Shown here piece after piece: positions 37,177 to 45,591 of a stretch of DNA of 64,000 bases; the stretch's first letter is position 1, and each line of letters begins with the position of its first letter. The translations under genes were made by a program, and so were the position numbers. The notes below the pieces were generated by a model. It worked only from the letters and a program-made list of their open reading frames with translations. It had not been told where the DNA came from and ran no database searches. Origin of the DNA: an uncultured Pelagibacteraceae bacterium (lineage in GTDB: Bacteria; Pseudomonadota; Alphaproteobacteria; Pelagibacterales; Pelagibacteraceae); contig CACENW010000002.1 of the NCBI GenBank assembly GCA_902560805.1, forward strand, positions 32,501-96,500, read 5' to 3'.

Positions 37177-38395
37177 AGAAATAGATTTATCTTTAGATAG
37201 AATTCAAAAACTTTGTAAAAAATTAGGAAATCCTCAAGATAAAATTAGGGCTATATCAGTTGTAGGGACTAATGGTAAGAACTCTACCATTCAGGCTATT
37301 TATGCAATTTTTAAAGAGGCAAACTTAAAATGTAATGTTTATACGAGCCCACATATACAAAAAATTAATGAAAGATTTGTATTTAATAATCAGGAATTAA
37401 ATGACGAAGAATTAGCTGATTTATTAGAAAAGGTTGAAAAAGTTAATAATAACGAAACAATAACTGTTTTTGAAATGTTGTCAGCTTGTTTTTTTTATAA
37501 AGCTGCACAATATCCCGACAATATAAACTTAGTGGAAAGTGGTTTATTCCACCGTTTTGATGCCACTAATATTTTAAAAAGTAATCTTGCAAGTATAGTA
37601 ACCTCTATAAGTAAAGACCATCTCGACTGGCTTCCAAAAGAAAATCAAACAATTGAACAAATTGTTTATGAAAAAACATCAGCCTTGCTTAATTCAAATA
37701 TTATTATCGCTAAGCAAAATAAAAAAGAGACTATGCAGTGTATTAAAAACACTATAAAAAATAACTCTTCAAAAAAATTATTTTTTAATGAGGACTTTAG
37801 TTACTCAATTCAAGAGAACAGTTTTTTTTACTATGAGGATAAACTTGGGGGTTTAAAACTTCCTTTGCCAAATGTTCTTGGTCAGTTTCAATTAGAAAAT
37901 ATATCAACTGCTATTGCAACTATAAGAACTTTAAATCTTGGAATTCAGGGCTCTGAAATAAAAAGTGGTATTCAAAAAATTCATAATATTGCAAGATTAC
38001 AGGAAATTAAATCTGGAAAACTAAAAGAACTTGTAAAAAATAACACATTATTAGTTTCTGGAGATCATAACCCTGATGGAGCTAGAGTTGTGAATGAATA
38101 TCTCCAAACTTTAGATTGTGATAAACACATTATCTTAGGTATGATGTCTAACAAGGATCACAATGAGTATATTAGTTATTTTAAAAATATCTCAACCTTG
38201 ACCACTATTGATATCCCAAACCAACCTAATTCAATAAACGGGAAAGACTTAAAAAACAAAATAAATTCTTTTGAAAATGTTCAATACAAAAAGAATATAT
38301 TTGAAGCAATTAAGTCTATTTCGGTCAAGAAAAACGATGTAATTTTAATTACAGGTTCTCTTTATCTAGCTGGAGAAATACTTAATTTAAATTAG
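37130..38395 (+). CDS. folC: Bifunctional dihydrofolate synthase / folylpolyglutamate synthase
   Basis: A 421-residue Mur-ligase-family enzyme adding glutamate to (dihydro)folate. P-loop VVGTNGKNST (about 44-53; the usual Lys-Gly-Ser is KNS), HLDW-type motif (KDHLDWLP) and SGDHNPDGAR. The start at 37130 is required because residues 5-24 (KILSNFQKLHPKEIDLSLDR) belong to the family core. It therefore overlaps accD by 47 bp in another frame. Converges on trxA with a 4-bp overlap. Confidence 0.93.
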   Translation: MKLQKILSNFQKLHPKEIDLSLDRIQKLCKKLGNPQDKIRAISVVGTNGKNSTIQAIYAIFKEANLKCNVYTSPHIQKINERFVFNNQELNDEELADLLEKVEKVNNNETITVFEMLSACFFYKAAQYPDNINLVESGLFHRFDATNILKSNLASIVTSISKDHLDWLPKENQTIEQIVYEKTSALLNSNIIIAKQNKKETMQCIKNTIKNNSSKKLFFNEDFSYSIQENSFFYYEDKLGGLKLPLPNVLGQFQLENISTAIATIRTLNLGIQGSEIKSGIQKIHNIARLQEIKSGKLKELVKNNTLLVSGDHNPDGARVVNEYLQTLDCDKHIILGMMSNKDHNEYISYFKNISTLTTIDIPNQPNSINGKDLKNKINSFENVQYKKNIFEAIKSISVKKNDVILITGSLYLAGEILNLN

Positions 38396-38709
38396 ATATT
38401 TTTTTCTAAAAATTCTTTCATGTGGCTTTCAGGTACTCCACCAACTTTTCTATCTACTTCAACACCTTTTTTGTAAATAATTACAGTTGGTACCCCTCTT
38501 ATGCCAGCGGCACTTCCAGTATTTATTCCACCATCTTCTACATCAGCATAATAAAAACCAGCTTTATCTTTATATTCATCAGCTAATTTATCCATTACTG
38601 GTTTTAAAGCTTTGCAAGGTCCACACCAAGCAGCTGAAAACTGAATTACTGAAACATTTTCATTTTTGATTTTATTATCAAAATCCTCATCTTTAAAATC
38701 TTTAAGCAT
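38392..38709 (-). CDS. trxA: Thioredoxin
   Basis: A 105-residue thioredoxin with the WCGPCK active site (about 28-33) and the cis-proline region RGVPTVIIYKKG. A cytosolic disulfide reductant: no signal peptide. It is the last gene of the minus-strand run rmuC - exonuclease - exonuclease I - trxA, separated from exonuclease I by 34 bp, so it could also have its own promoter. Confidence 0.95.
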   Translation of the reverse strand: MLKDFKDEDFDNKIKNENVSVIQFSAAWCGPCKALKPVMDKLADEYKDKAGFYYADVEDGGINTGSAAGIRGVPTVIIYKKGVEVDRKVGGVPESHMKEFLEKNI

Positions 38710-38743
38710 AAATCCTTTCTATAAATTAAAGTTTTAAAGTCAA

Positions 38744-40180
38744 CTATGCAATTTCATATTTTTTTTCAATAGACATAATAAATTCATTTATTTCATCCAA
38801 TTTTTTTAGTTCTTCCTCATCATCTCTATTAGATGCTTGATCTCTTAAGGTATCTATTTCAGTGTATGCCATTCCTATAGTTTGCCATTTTTCTCTATTT
38901 TTACTCAAAATTCTTCTAGCTATCTCACTTTTAATATTTTTATATAAATCGGGTGGCAATACGTGAGGTGCTTCTTGGTAAATAATTTTTTGCCCAAACC
39001 ATGCACATCTCTTATCTTGAAATTTATCTAGTAATCTTAATTTATCTTCCCATGATGAACTATGCCAAGTTTTAAATAAAGCAGTGTCTTTGTTTGGAAC
39101 AAATTTCTCGTACAAAGTTTCCTCAGGGAGTAAATCTTCTTGATTTTGAGTTTGTGCCTTTTCTTCTGCAGCTTCTCTATTAATAATTTGAATATTTTTG
39201 CATAGGTTTTCACTAGATCTAACTAATTTAGCTCTTTTTTGAATTGTCTCTAAATCAAGATCTGCATAAGCTTTTTCTTTTAAAGCAAATTTTTTATCTA
39301 ATACAACAGGTGCTTTATTTGTTTTAATAACTCTTATAGCTTTAGGACTGATTTTTTTAAGATTAGCTTTAAGCTCATCAACCGACATATTTAAAAAAGG
39401 CTCTGGATCTCTTCTTAAATCCCAAAGATATCCCCAGGAAGCATAAGATGGATGAAAACAATGTTCTGGATGTAATGTTGAAACTAAATACATCATATTT
39501 CTTCCTTTAACATTTTCAAAAATTGAATAAATACCCTCTCCTTTTAAAATAGATTCCACACTACTTTTTGTAGAGGTGGTTAAAAATTTTTCCCAATTAT
39601 CTTTATGTTTTTCTTTTATAATTCTTAAAATTTTTAAACTTGTGAATGCATCATGATACGCTGTGTGTTGTTGTGAAGTATCAAATCCTTGTTGTCTTGC
39701 TAAACCTTCAAGAGCAAGACTTTCATTTCCAGCATCTGTTAATTCAGTTTTTAAAGTTTCAGAATTAATTGTTTGTGCAGCTCTTGCAACATGAAGACCA
39801 TCGTGTTCTTTATTTGGAGACGAGTGAGTAATGTAAGGATATCTGTTGCCTTTGAAAAAATTAAAATGGAACATACGTCTGTCAAAATTTAAATTGCTCC
39901 AGCCCATAAATAAGGCTGGTGCAGCTTTTGAGAAGAAGTTTTCAACAGCTCCTAAGAATTCATAATGAGAATAATTTCCTTTAGTGAGTAAATCTATACT
40001 TGTAGAGTTTACCAATAGAGCTTTGGCACTTGGCACTTCTCCTTCTGGCATTCTGCCTCTAATATTTAACTTTCCAATTTCATTTAAATTTTTATCAACA
40101 ACAACAGCTCCAACCTCAATAATTGATCCCCAAATAGTGCTATTAGTGGTTTCGGTGTCGTAGATTACAAATTTGTCCAT
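38744..40180 (-). CDS. sbcB: Exodeoxyribonuclease I
   Basis: A 478-residue exonuclease I: N-terminal DEDDh domain with motif I IYDTETT (6-12), SNLNFDRRMFHF motif II region, and motif III HTAYHDAFTSLKIL (His plus Asp). The C-terminal SH3-like and helical ExoI domain follows (about 210-460; HPEHCFHPSYASWGY, WFGQK). It degrades single-stranded DNA 3'-5' and works in mismatch repair and recombination. ExoI is best known from gammaproteobacteria. Next to it lies a second exonuclease (40196-40882) and rmuC. Confidence 0.92.
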   Translation of the reverse strand: MDKFVIYDTETTNSTIWGSIIEVGAVVVDKNLNEIGKLNIRGRMPEGEVPSAKALLVNSTSIDLLTKGNYSHYEFLGAVENFFSKAAPALFMGWSNLNFDRRMFHFNFFKGNRYPYITHSSPNKEHDGLHVARAAQTINSETLKTELTDAGNESLALEGLARQQGFDTSQQHTAYHDAFTSLKILRIIKEKHKDNWEKFLTTSTKSSVESILKGEGIYSIFENVKGRNMMYLVSTLHPEHCFHPSYASWGYLWDLRRDPEPFLNMSVDELKANLKKISPKAIRVIKTNKAPVVLDKKFALKEKAYADLDLETIQKRAKLVRSSENLCKNIQIINREAAEEKAQTQNQEDLLPEETLYEKFVPNKDTALFKTWHSSSWEDKLRLLDKFQDKRCAWFGQKIIYQEAPHVLPPDLYKNIKSEIARRILSKNREKWQTIGMAYTEIDTLRDQASNRDDEEELKKLDEINEFIMSIEKKYEIA

Positions 40181-40195
40181 ATTTTCTTAAATATT

Positions 40196-40882
40196 TTAAG
40201 TTAAATTAGATAATTCATGAAATTTTTTTAGTCTTCCTAAAAACAAATTTTGATAGATGACTAAATCATGTCCTTGAATTTTAAATTCTTGGAATAATTT
40301 ATCTACAGTGCATACCAAGATTACACAAGAAGTGATATTGGAGTTATACACAACATTATGAGCCAAAGAATACGCACTGGTTTGTAATAACCATGAGTCG
40401 ATATACTCAGCTTTCTTTGGTTTATTGCTTTGTTTAAAATCTATAATTGTTTCTCTTCCTTCATAAACCCCAACACAGTCTGCAGTGCCGGCATATTTAT
40501 CCGGATAGTAAAGTGTACATTCAACACCCCATATTTCTTCTAATCTATTTTTTAAACCATGATCTATTATTTCTTTTGCCATCAATTTATATTGTTCATT
40601 ATCATCAAAAAAACTTAAATTTTCTCTACCAAGCAAATAAGATTCTAAGTAGTTATGCATCTGTGAACCCCTACTACTTGCTGCTTTCGTAATAGCTTCA
40701 GCTTCTTTGTACCCTGTTCTCTCTTTCCAATTAGCCAATGCTGCTTTATCTTCTTCAGATTTAGTAACATCTAAAATTGAAGTAACACTTGGTAATTTTT
40801 CTTCTCCCAAAAGATATCTTCTAATGCCATCTACAGTGGCTCTTGAGGATTTTGGATAATCATATTTACGATTCCATTGCAT
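40196..40882 (-). CDS. PD-(D/E)XK family exonuclease (MGME1/phage-exonuclease-like)
   Basis: A 228-residue protein starting MQWNRKYDYP. The frame stays open for 105 bp further upstream, but that extension overlaps rmuC and does not look like the family, so I place the start at 40882. Motifs: SRGSQMHNYLESYL (about 68-81, the motif I helix), YAGTADCVGVYEGRETIIDFKQS (split over about 139-161: catalytic D, then D-x-K) and a Q-helix LLQTSAYSLAHN. This order resembles mitochondrial MGME1 and phage-type exonucleases. Substrate is probably ssDNA or flap DNA; that is inference from the fold and the ExoI/RmuC neighbours. Confidence 0.78.
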   Translation of the reverse strand: MQWNRKYDYPKSSRATVDGIRRYLLGEEKLPSVTSILDVTKSEEDKAALANWKERTGYKEAEAITKAASSRGSQMHNYLESYLLGRENLSFFDDNEQYKLMAKEIIDHGLKNRLEEIWGVECTLYYPDKYAGTADCVGVYEGRETIIDFKQSNKPKKAEYIDSWLLQTSAYSLAHNVVYNSNITSCVILVCTVDKLFQEFKIQGHDLVIYQNLFLGRLKKFHELSNLT

Positions 40883-40919
40883 GAGATTTCTTATAAATGG
40901 TATTATCAAAAAAAAGAAA

Positions 40920-42017
40920 TTAATTTTTAATTTGTCTTTGTTTATCAACAAATTTTTCAACGTTGTCTGTTTGTACAGCTTTCTCAACCTGCTCTGGATC
41001 TTTTATGCTTTCCAAAGTTCTGTTTATTGATCTTGCATCTGTTCCAAATTTATCAACCACAACCATAGCATCTTCTAATTTTTTTCTAAGAACTACTATG
41101 TTGTCAAAGTGTTTTGAAAATCTTGTGCTTATTGTTTTTAAATGATTATAAATTTCAGTTGCTCCCTTTTGAACTTTCAAGGATTGAAATCCCATGTGTA
41201 AAGATTGCAAATATGCTGACAAAGTATTAGGGCCACAGATTACAACTTTATATTTTTTCATTAATTCTTGAGTTAATAATTCTTTTGTACTTGGGTCTTG
41301 GTATTCAGTTAACTCTTTGTATAAACTTTCTGTAGGAGCATACACAATTGCAAAGTCAGTAGTTTTTGGTGGTACAATATATTTTTCATTTACACTTTTG
41401 GCTTTTGCCTTAAATGCAGTGGCTAATTTTGCTCTAGCATCGGCAACTAACCTTTTATCTTCCGCGTCATGACCATCGGTAATTGCTTTAAATTTCTCTA
41501 CCGGAAAATGACTATCAACTGGAACTAAAACATCACCTTGTAGCTTAATTGCAAATTCTACATTCTCACTTGTATTTTCTTTCATTTTCACATTTGTCAT
41601 GAATTGAGAAGCTGGTAGTAAATCTTTAATCAGTGCATCCAAACTAAACTCTGCAAGAGTTCCATATTTTTTAACTCCAGCCAAAATTTTTGTTATTCCT
41701 TCTTGGCTTTGGTTTAATAGTTGAACTTGTTGATTAAAATTTCCAACTTTTTCATCTACTTTAGTTAAAGCTTCTGTCATATCTTTTGTTACTCCTGTAG
41801 ACAGATTGTTAAATGAAGTGGACATTGCTCCAAGTGAGCTATTGATTGTTGTATTTAAGGTGTCCTTTAAACTTGAGATTTCGGATTTTAAATTAGCTAT
41901 TTCTTCAGCTTCTTTATTTTCTTTTTGATCTTCAGGCTTAGATTTCAAATTTAAGTAAAGAATTACCGAAACTACTCCGAGCAACAGAATTAAAATAACT
42001 AAAAATACAGCTTCCAT
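40920..42017 (-). CDS. rmuC: DNA recombination protein RmuC
   Basis: A 365-residue RmuC: N-terminal membrane helix (about 2-24), a coiled-coil stretch (about 30-110), then the RmuC nuclease-like domain (KLQGDVLVPVDSHFPVEKF, FAIVYAPTESLY, GPNTLSAYLQSL). RmuC limits sequence inversions and is thought to be a membrane-bound nuclease. It leads the minus-strand run to the two exonucleases and trxA. Confidence 0.93.
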   Translation of the reverse strand: MEAVFLVILILLLGVVSVILYLNLKSKPEDQKENKEAEEIANLKSEISSLKDTLNTTINSSLGAMSTSFNNLSTGVTKDMTEALTKVDEKVGNFNQQVQLLNQSQEGITKILAGVKKYGTLAEFSLDALIKDLLPASQFMTNVKMKENTSENVEFAIKLQGDVLVPVDSHFPVEKFKAITDGHDAEDKRLVADARAKLATAFKAKAKSVNEKYIVPPKTTDFAIVYAPTESLYKELTEYQDPSTKELLTQELMKKYKVVICGPNTLSAYLQSLHMGFQSLKVQKGATEIYNHLKTISTRFSKHFDNIVVLRKKLEDAMVVVDKFGTDARSINRTLESIKDPEQVEKAVQTDNVEKFVDKQRQIKN

Positions 42018-42180
42018 GAATCACTTTATATCATATATAAAATATGTAATGGAATTATTATTAATATTTAAAATTATTATTGGTTTAGGAATACTAGTTG
42101 GTGTTTATGCAATCCTTCGAAACCTAGGTATTATTAAAATTATTCTTATTTATTGGAAAGATTTAATTCTTAGAAAGTAA
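42016..42180 (+). CDS. Possible small membrane protein (54 aa), doubtful
   Basis: A plus-strand frame of 54 codons (ATG at 42016, TAA at 42178) fills the 145-bp gap between hisG and rmuC, which run the other way. It would encode one or two hydrophobic helices (LLLIFKIIIGLGILVGVYA) and a basic tail. Against it: no Shine-Dalgarno, its ATG overlaps the rmuC start, its end overlaps hisG, and AT-rich gaps easily give hydrophobic frames. For it: gaps this long are rare in this window. Confidence 0.25.
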   Translation: MNHFISYIKYVMELLLIFKIIIGLGILVGVYAILRNLGIIKIILIYWKDLILRK

Positions 42181-42855
42181 TCTAGCTAAACTTTGAAGAG
42201 ATTTATTTTTAGACGATGATTTAGATATCATCATACAAGCCTCTGATTTTAATATTTCACCATCTTTTAAAATTCTTAGATTATTAGCTTTTAAAGTTTC
42301 TCCTGTTGAAGTGATGTCAGTAATTATTTCTGATGAACCAGTAAAAGGATATGCCTCCGTAGCACCTAAACTATCTACTAATTTAAATTGAGTAACCCCT
42401 TTGGAAAATAAAAATTCTCTTGTTAAATTTGGATATTTGGTTGCAACTCTTAATCTTTTCTTTTTCTTATCTCTAAACTCAAATGCTATTTCCTCTAAAT
42501 CAGCAATAGTTTGGACATCAATCCAAGGATCTGGAATTGCAACTACTAATGTGGCCTTCCCAAAATCATATTTTTTAATAACATTAATTTTCTTTTGAAT
42601 ATTTATTTCACTTTCTTTCAACAAATCAAATCCAGAAAATCCTAGATCTAATGAACCATCTCCGAGTCTTTCTATAATTTCTCTTGCATGAAGGTATAAA
42701 ATTTTAACATTTTTCTTTTGTTTAATTGAACCTAATAAATCTCTTTCTCCTCTTTCTGAAATTAGATTTAATTTATTTTTTTTAAAAATGTTTAAGACAT
42801 CCTTTCTGAGTCTGCCTTTGCTAGGAATTCCAATATTTAAAATATTTTTCTTCAT
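42163..42855 (-). CDS. hisG: ATP phosphoribosyltransferase, catalytic subunit (short form)
   Basis: A 230-residue HisG of the short (HisG-S) type, lacking the C-terminal regulatory domain; it works as a hetero-complex with HisZ, encoded directly upstream (1-bp overlap). Motifs: GIPSKGRLRKD start, DLGFSGFDLL, and the phosphate loop SLGATEAYPFTGSSEIITDITSTG (split across about 153-176). It catalyses the first step of histidine synthesis. Confidence 0.96.
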   Translation of the reverse strand: MKKNILNIGIPSKGRLRKDVLNIFKKNKLNLISERGERDLLGSIKQKKNVKILYLHAREIIERLGDGSLDLGFSGFDLLKESEINIQKKINVIKKYDFGKATLVVAIPDPWIDVQTIADLEEIAFEFRDKKKKRLRVATKYPNLTREFLFSKGVTQFKLVDSLGATEAYPFTGSSEIITDITSTGETLKANNLRILKDGEILKSEACMMISKSSSKNKSLQSLARLLSKN

Positions 42856-43907
42856 TAATAATTTAAATTTAATGCAGCCCCAACTGCTGGTATTTGTTTT
42901 TTTGACCCAAGATCAGAGATTAATCGATCATAACGACCACCATTAATAATATTTTTTAATTTATTTTTTGATTTAATATCAATTTTAAAAACCATTCCTG
43001 TGTAATATTCCAATTGTCTTCCAAAAGAAGTTGAAAATACTACATTTAGTTTTGAAACTTTGTTTTTAGAGACAGGAAAATATCTTTGATCAACTACTAA
43101 ATTAATTCTATTTTTCTTAAAAAATTTATTTAACTCAGATGCAGCCTCATTGATTGGGCATTTGATTTTTAAGAAGTCTTTAATAATTTTTGAAACACCT
43201 TTACCTTTACTAGCTCTTCTTGGATCTTTAATTTTGTTATCAAATCGATTTAATATCTCATTAATAGTTCTACCTGCTATTACTTTTGATAGATCTTCTT
43301 TTAGCATTTTTAAATAACGCTTTTTATCTATTTCAACGATAGTTGGATCTACATCAGAGTTTGTTTCTAATCTCTTTAAAAGATCATTAAAATAATCTTC
43401 TCTCCAAAAATGTCTTGATAATCTTAACTTCCATCTTTTCGGGATATCTAGTTTTGAAATTAACAAATTAAATATCTCAACATTTCCTATTGTTAGTTTG
43501 CCTGATGAATATTTAATATTTTGAAGAGATTTTAGCGAAGTATTGATAATTTCTTTATCATCATTTTTTTCATCTTTAGAACCTAAAATTTCAAATCCAA
43601 TTTGATCTCGAATAATAGAGTCACTTTTATTTTCAGATTTTCTATAAGCTTGACCACTATAAAAAATTTTTTCTTTTCCTTTTAGATTATTTTCTAAATA
43701 TCTCAAACAAGATGCAATTGTTAAATCTGGTCTAAGACATAACTCACTTCCATTCTGATCCGTAAATGAAAAAATGAATTTTCTAAAGTTTTCACCTGAC
43801 CTTTGAACGATATGATTTACCTCAATAACTGAGAGTAAATCTATATATTTGTAACCCTTAGATTTTACCGATCTAAGAATGTTTTCAGATAAGTTTTTTG
43901 ATTTCAT
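42855..43907 (-). CDS. hisZ: ATP phosphoribosyltransferase regulatory subunit HisZ
   Basis: A 350-residue HisRS paralogue lacking the aminoacylation signature. It has class II motif 2-like LRPDLTIASCLRYLE and a C-terminal GGRYDRLISDLGSKKQIPAVGAA-type segment. HisZ confers catalysis and histidine feedback on short HisG. Between hisG (1-bp overlap) and hisS (23-bp overlap), so hisS-hisZ-hisG form a coupled operon. Confidence 0.93.
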   Translation of the reverse strand: MKSKNLSENILRSVKSKGYKYIDLLSVIEVNHIVQRSGENFRKFIFSFTDQNGSELCLRPDLTIASCLRYLENNLKGKEKIFYSGQAYRKSENKSDSIIRDQIGFEILGSKDEKNDDKEIINTSLKSLQNIKYSSGKLTIGNVEIFNLLISKLDIPKRWKLRLSRHFWREDYFNDLLKRLETNSDVDPTIVEIDKKRYLKMLKEDLSKVIAGRTINEILNRFDNKIKDPRRASKGKGVSKIIKDFLKIKCPINEAASELNKFFKKNRINLVVDQRYFPVSKNKVSKLNVVFSTSFGRQLEYYTGMVFKIDIKSKNKLKNIINGGRYDRLISDLGSKKQIPAVGAALNLNY

Positions 43908-45279
43908 CTATTAAATTTGATTTTGGAAATGTTTTGTTATTTTCACCTTTAACACCTCTAAGATTTTTTATAGTTACAGTACCTTCATTAAATTCATTAT
44001 CACCACATATAACTGCTACATTTAATTCACGTTTATTTGCTAAGGTTAATTGTTTGCCTAAATTTTTCTTTGTATCTAAAAATATTTCTGCATTAATGTT
44101 ATTTTCCCTTAATTGATCTAAAATTTCGTAATAATTTTTTAGATATTTTTCATCCATCACACAGACTAAAACGGGCTTTTGATCATCCACATTAATTTGA
44201 TCCAATTGCAAAAGTGCAAATAACAATCTATCCACACCAAAACTAATCCCTGTACCTGGAATATCTACCCCTTTAAATCTTGAGATAAGCTTAGCATAGG
44301 ACCCTCCGGAACAAATGCTACCAATATCAACTTCTTTTCCTTTATTATTTGTAACTTTAAAATTTAAATTAGTTTCAACAATAAAATCAGAATAATAAGC
44401 TAAACCTCTAACAATAGTAAAATTGGTTTGTACTTGTTCCAAATTAGAACCAAATCCTAAAATTTCAAAAACTTCCTCAAGCTCTTTAATTCCTTCTTGA
44501 GACAATGGATTTTTTAAATTTTCTTTTAATTGTTTTAAGTTTTTTATTTTTAAAAAATTTAATATTTGTGATGCTTGTTGATCTGTTAGATCAGCGCCTT
44601 TTGTAACTGCGCCGCTTGCATCTTTTCTCTCTTTTTTAAGAAGATCTTCAACACCTTTTAAACCAAATCCAGGTTTATCTAATTTATCAATAGCTCTAAT
44701 TACTTTTAATTGCTTATCTTCAGATATTTTTAAATCATCAATTAAACCTTGTACAATTTTTCTATTACTAATATTGATCGTAAATTGATCTTTATTCAAA
44801 CCACAATCTAAGAGTGTACTCGAGATTAAATTGCAAAGTTCTGCATTAGCTTGAGCTGAATTAACATTTCCAACAATATCAAAATCAGCCTGCATGAACT
44901 CTCTGTATCTTCCATTTCCTGCTTTTTCGTTTCTAAAAACATTTTGAATTGCGTATCTTTTGTAAATTGATGGAAGCTCTTGGTTGTTTTGAGCAACAAA
45001 TCTAGCTAAAGGACTAGATAGATCATATCTAAGTGTAATATTTTTATCGCCATCTTTGAATGAGAATACATCAGACATAGGGTTATCCTCGTCCTCTGCT
45101 AAAAACGAACCAATGTTTTCGCTGATCTCAAAAGAAGGTGTCTCTAATGGTTCAGCTCCGAATTTTATAAAATTTTTTTCAATCACTTTTAAAAGTTGTT
45201 TTTTTAAAACTAACTTTTTATTCCAACGATCTTCAAATCCAGATGGTAAGGAAGGATTGAGTTTTTTATCTTTTTCCAT
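43885..45279 (-). CDS. hisS: Histidyl-tRNA synthetase (alphaproteobacterial/eukaryote-like type)
   Basis: A 464-residue class II synthetase. Motif 2 reads FRNEKAGNGRYREFMQ and is preceded by LRYDLSSPLARF, the form found in eukaryotes and a subset of alphaproteobacteria; the E. coli type has LRPEGTAG. The histidine site is RGLAYYSDF. That HisRS type is known to have coevolved with tRNA-His lacking G-1 and carrying A73; the tRNA-His 5 bp upstream has those features. Followed by hisZ and hisG. Confidence 0.95.
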   Translation of the reverse strand: MEKDKKLNPSLPSGFEDRWNKKLVLKKQLLKVIEKNFIKFGAEPLETPSFEISENIGSFLAEDEDNPMSDVFSFKDGDKNITLRYDLSSPLARFVAQNNQELPSIYKRYAIQNVFRNEKAGNGRYREFMQADFDIVGNVNSAQANAELCNLISSTLLDCGLNKDQFTINISNRKIVQGLIDDLKISEDKQLKVIRAIDKLDKPGFGLKGVEDLLKKERKDASGAVTKGADLTDQQASQILNFLKIKNLKQLKENLKNPLSQEGIKELEEVFEILGFGSNLEQVQTNFTIVRGLAYYSDFIVETNLNFKVTNNKGKEVDIGSICSGGSYAKLISRFKGVDIPGTGISFGVDRLLFALLQLDQINVDDQKPVLVCVMDEKYLKNYYEILDQLRENNINAEIFLDTKKNLGKQLTLANKRELNVAVICGDNEFNEGTVTIKNLRGVKGENNKTFPKSNLIDEIKKLI

Positions 45280-45284
45280 TTTAG

Positions 45285-45358
45285 TGGTACTTTGGGTAGG
45301 TTACGCTCCTACGACTTCGGATCCACAAACCGACGTGATACTATTTCACCACCAAAGC
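45285..45358 (-). tRNA. hisR: tRNA-His (anticodon GUG), non-canonical elbow
   Basis: A 74-nt cloverleaf: acceptor GCTTTGG/CCAAAGT (7 bp, G-U at the first pair), D-stem GTGA/TCAC with 7-nt loop AATAGTA, anticodon stem of 4 bp plus a U-U at 31-39, loop TTGTGGA with GTG, T-stem GTAGG/CCTAC, discriminator A73 and encoded CCA. The T-loop is AGCGTAA, lacking the universal TTC. The base before G1 is A, so no G-1 is encoded. It ends 5 bp before the hisS start codon. The deviant T-loop could hide it from standard tRNA models. Confidence 0.88.
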
Positions 45359-45531
45359 TTATCCTTTAGTTATTATCTTATTTTATGTGGAATGAAAATT
45401 ATAATATAAATAAATAGCCTAATGGCTATGGATAAAGTTTCTGTGAGTACTTCTATAAGTAATTCTGTATGTAATATTTATATTCATGAGCAGCCTTTTA
45501 GACAAAAATTATTAATATTCAAGGCTTAAAT
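45359..45531. other. Intergenic region upstream of tRNA-His
   Basis: 173 bp between tRNA-His and the cspA terminator, AT-rich. It contains a short perfect hairpin (45414-45429, ATAGCC/GGCTAT with TAAT loop) and the TATAAT box at 45398. I see no coding frame of note. Confidence 0.5.
45398..45403 (-). promoter_or_regulatory. Candidate -10 box for tRNA-His/hisS
   Basis: A perfect TATAAT (reverse strand) lies 40 bp upstream of the tRNA-His 5' end. No convincing -35 hexamer at 16-18 bp. Weak support. Confidence 0.25.
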
Positions 45532-45574
45532 AAAAAAAGGACGTTAATCTACTAAATGTAGAAATAACGTCCTT
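45532..45574 (-). terminator. Intrinsic terminator of cspA
   Basis: On the reverse strand a strong hairpin (AAGGACGTTA pairing with TAACGTCCTT, with an inner CTAC/GTAG stem) is followed directly by a run of seven T. It lies 18-60 bp past the cspA stop. It is the clearest rho-independent terminator in the window. Confidence 0.9.
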
Positions 45575-45591
45575 TAGAAATTTTACGAAAA

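Noticed and set aside
40883..40987. N-terminal 35-residue extension of the PD-(D/E)XK exonuclease
   Set aside because: It overlaps rmuC, is rich in random-looking Lys/Phe/Ile residues and precedes the natural family start at Met 40882.
45414..45429. Short perfect hairpin ATAGCC/GGCTAT as a possible terminator
   Set aside because: No uninterrupted T-run on either strand, and the gene upstream on the minus strand already has a strong terminator.
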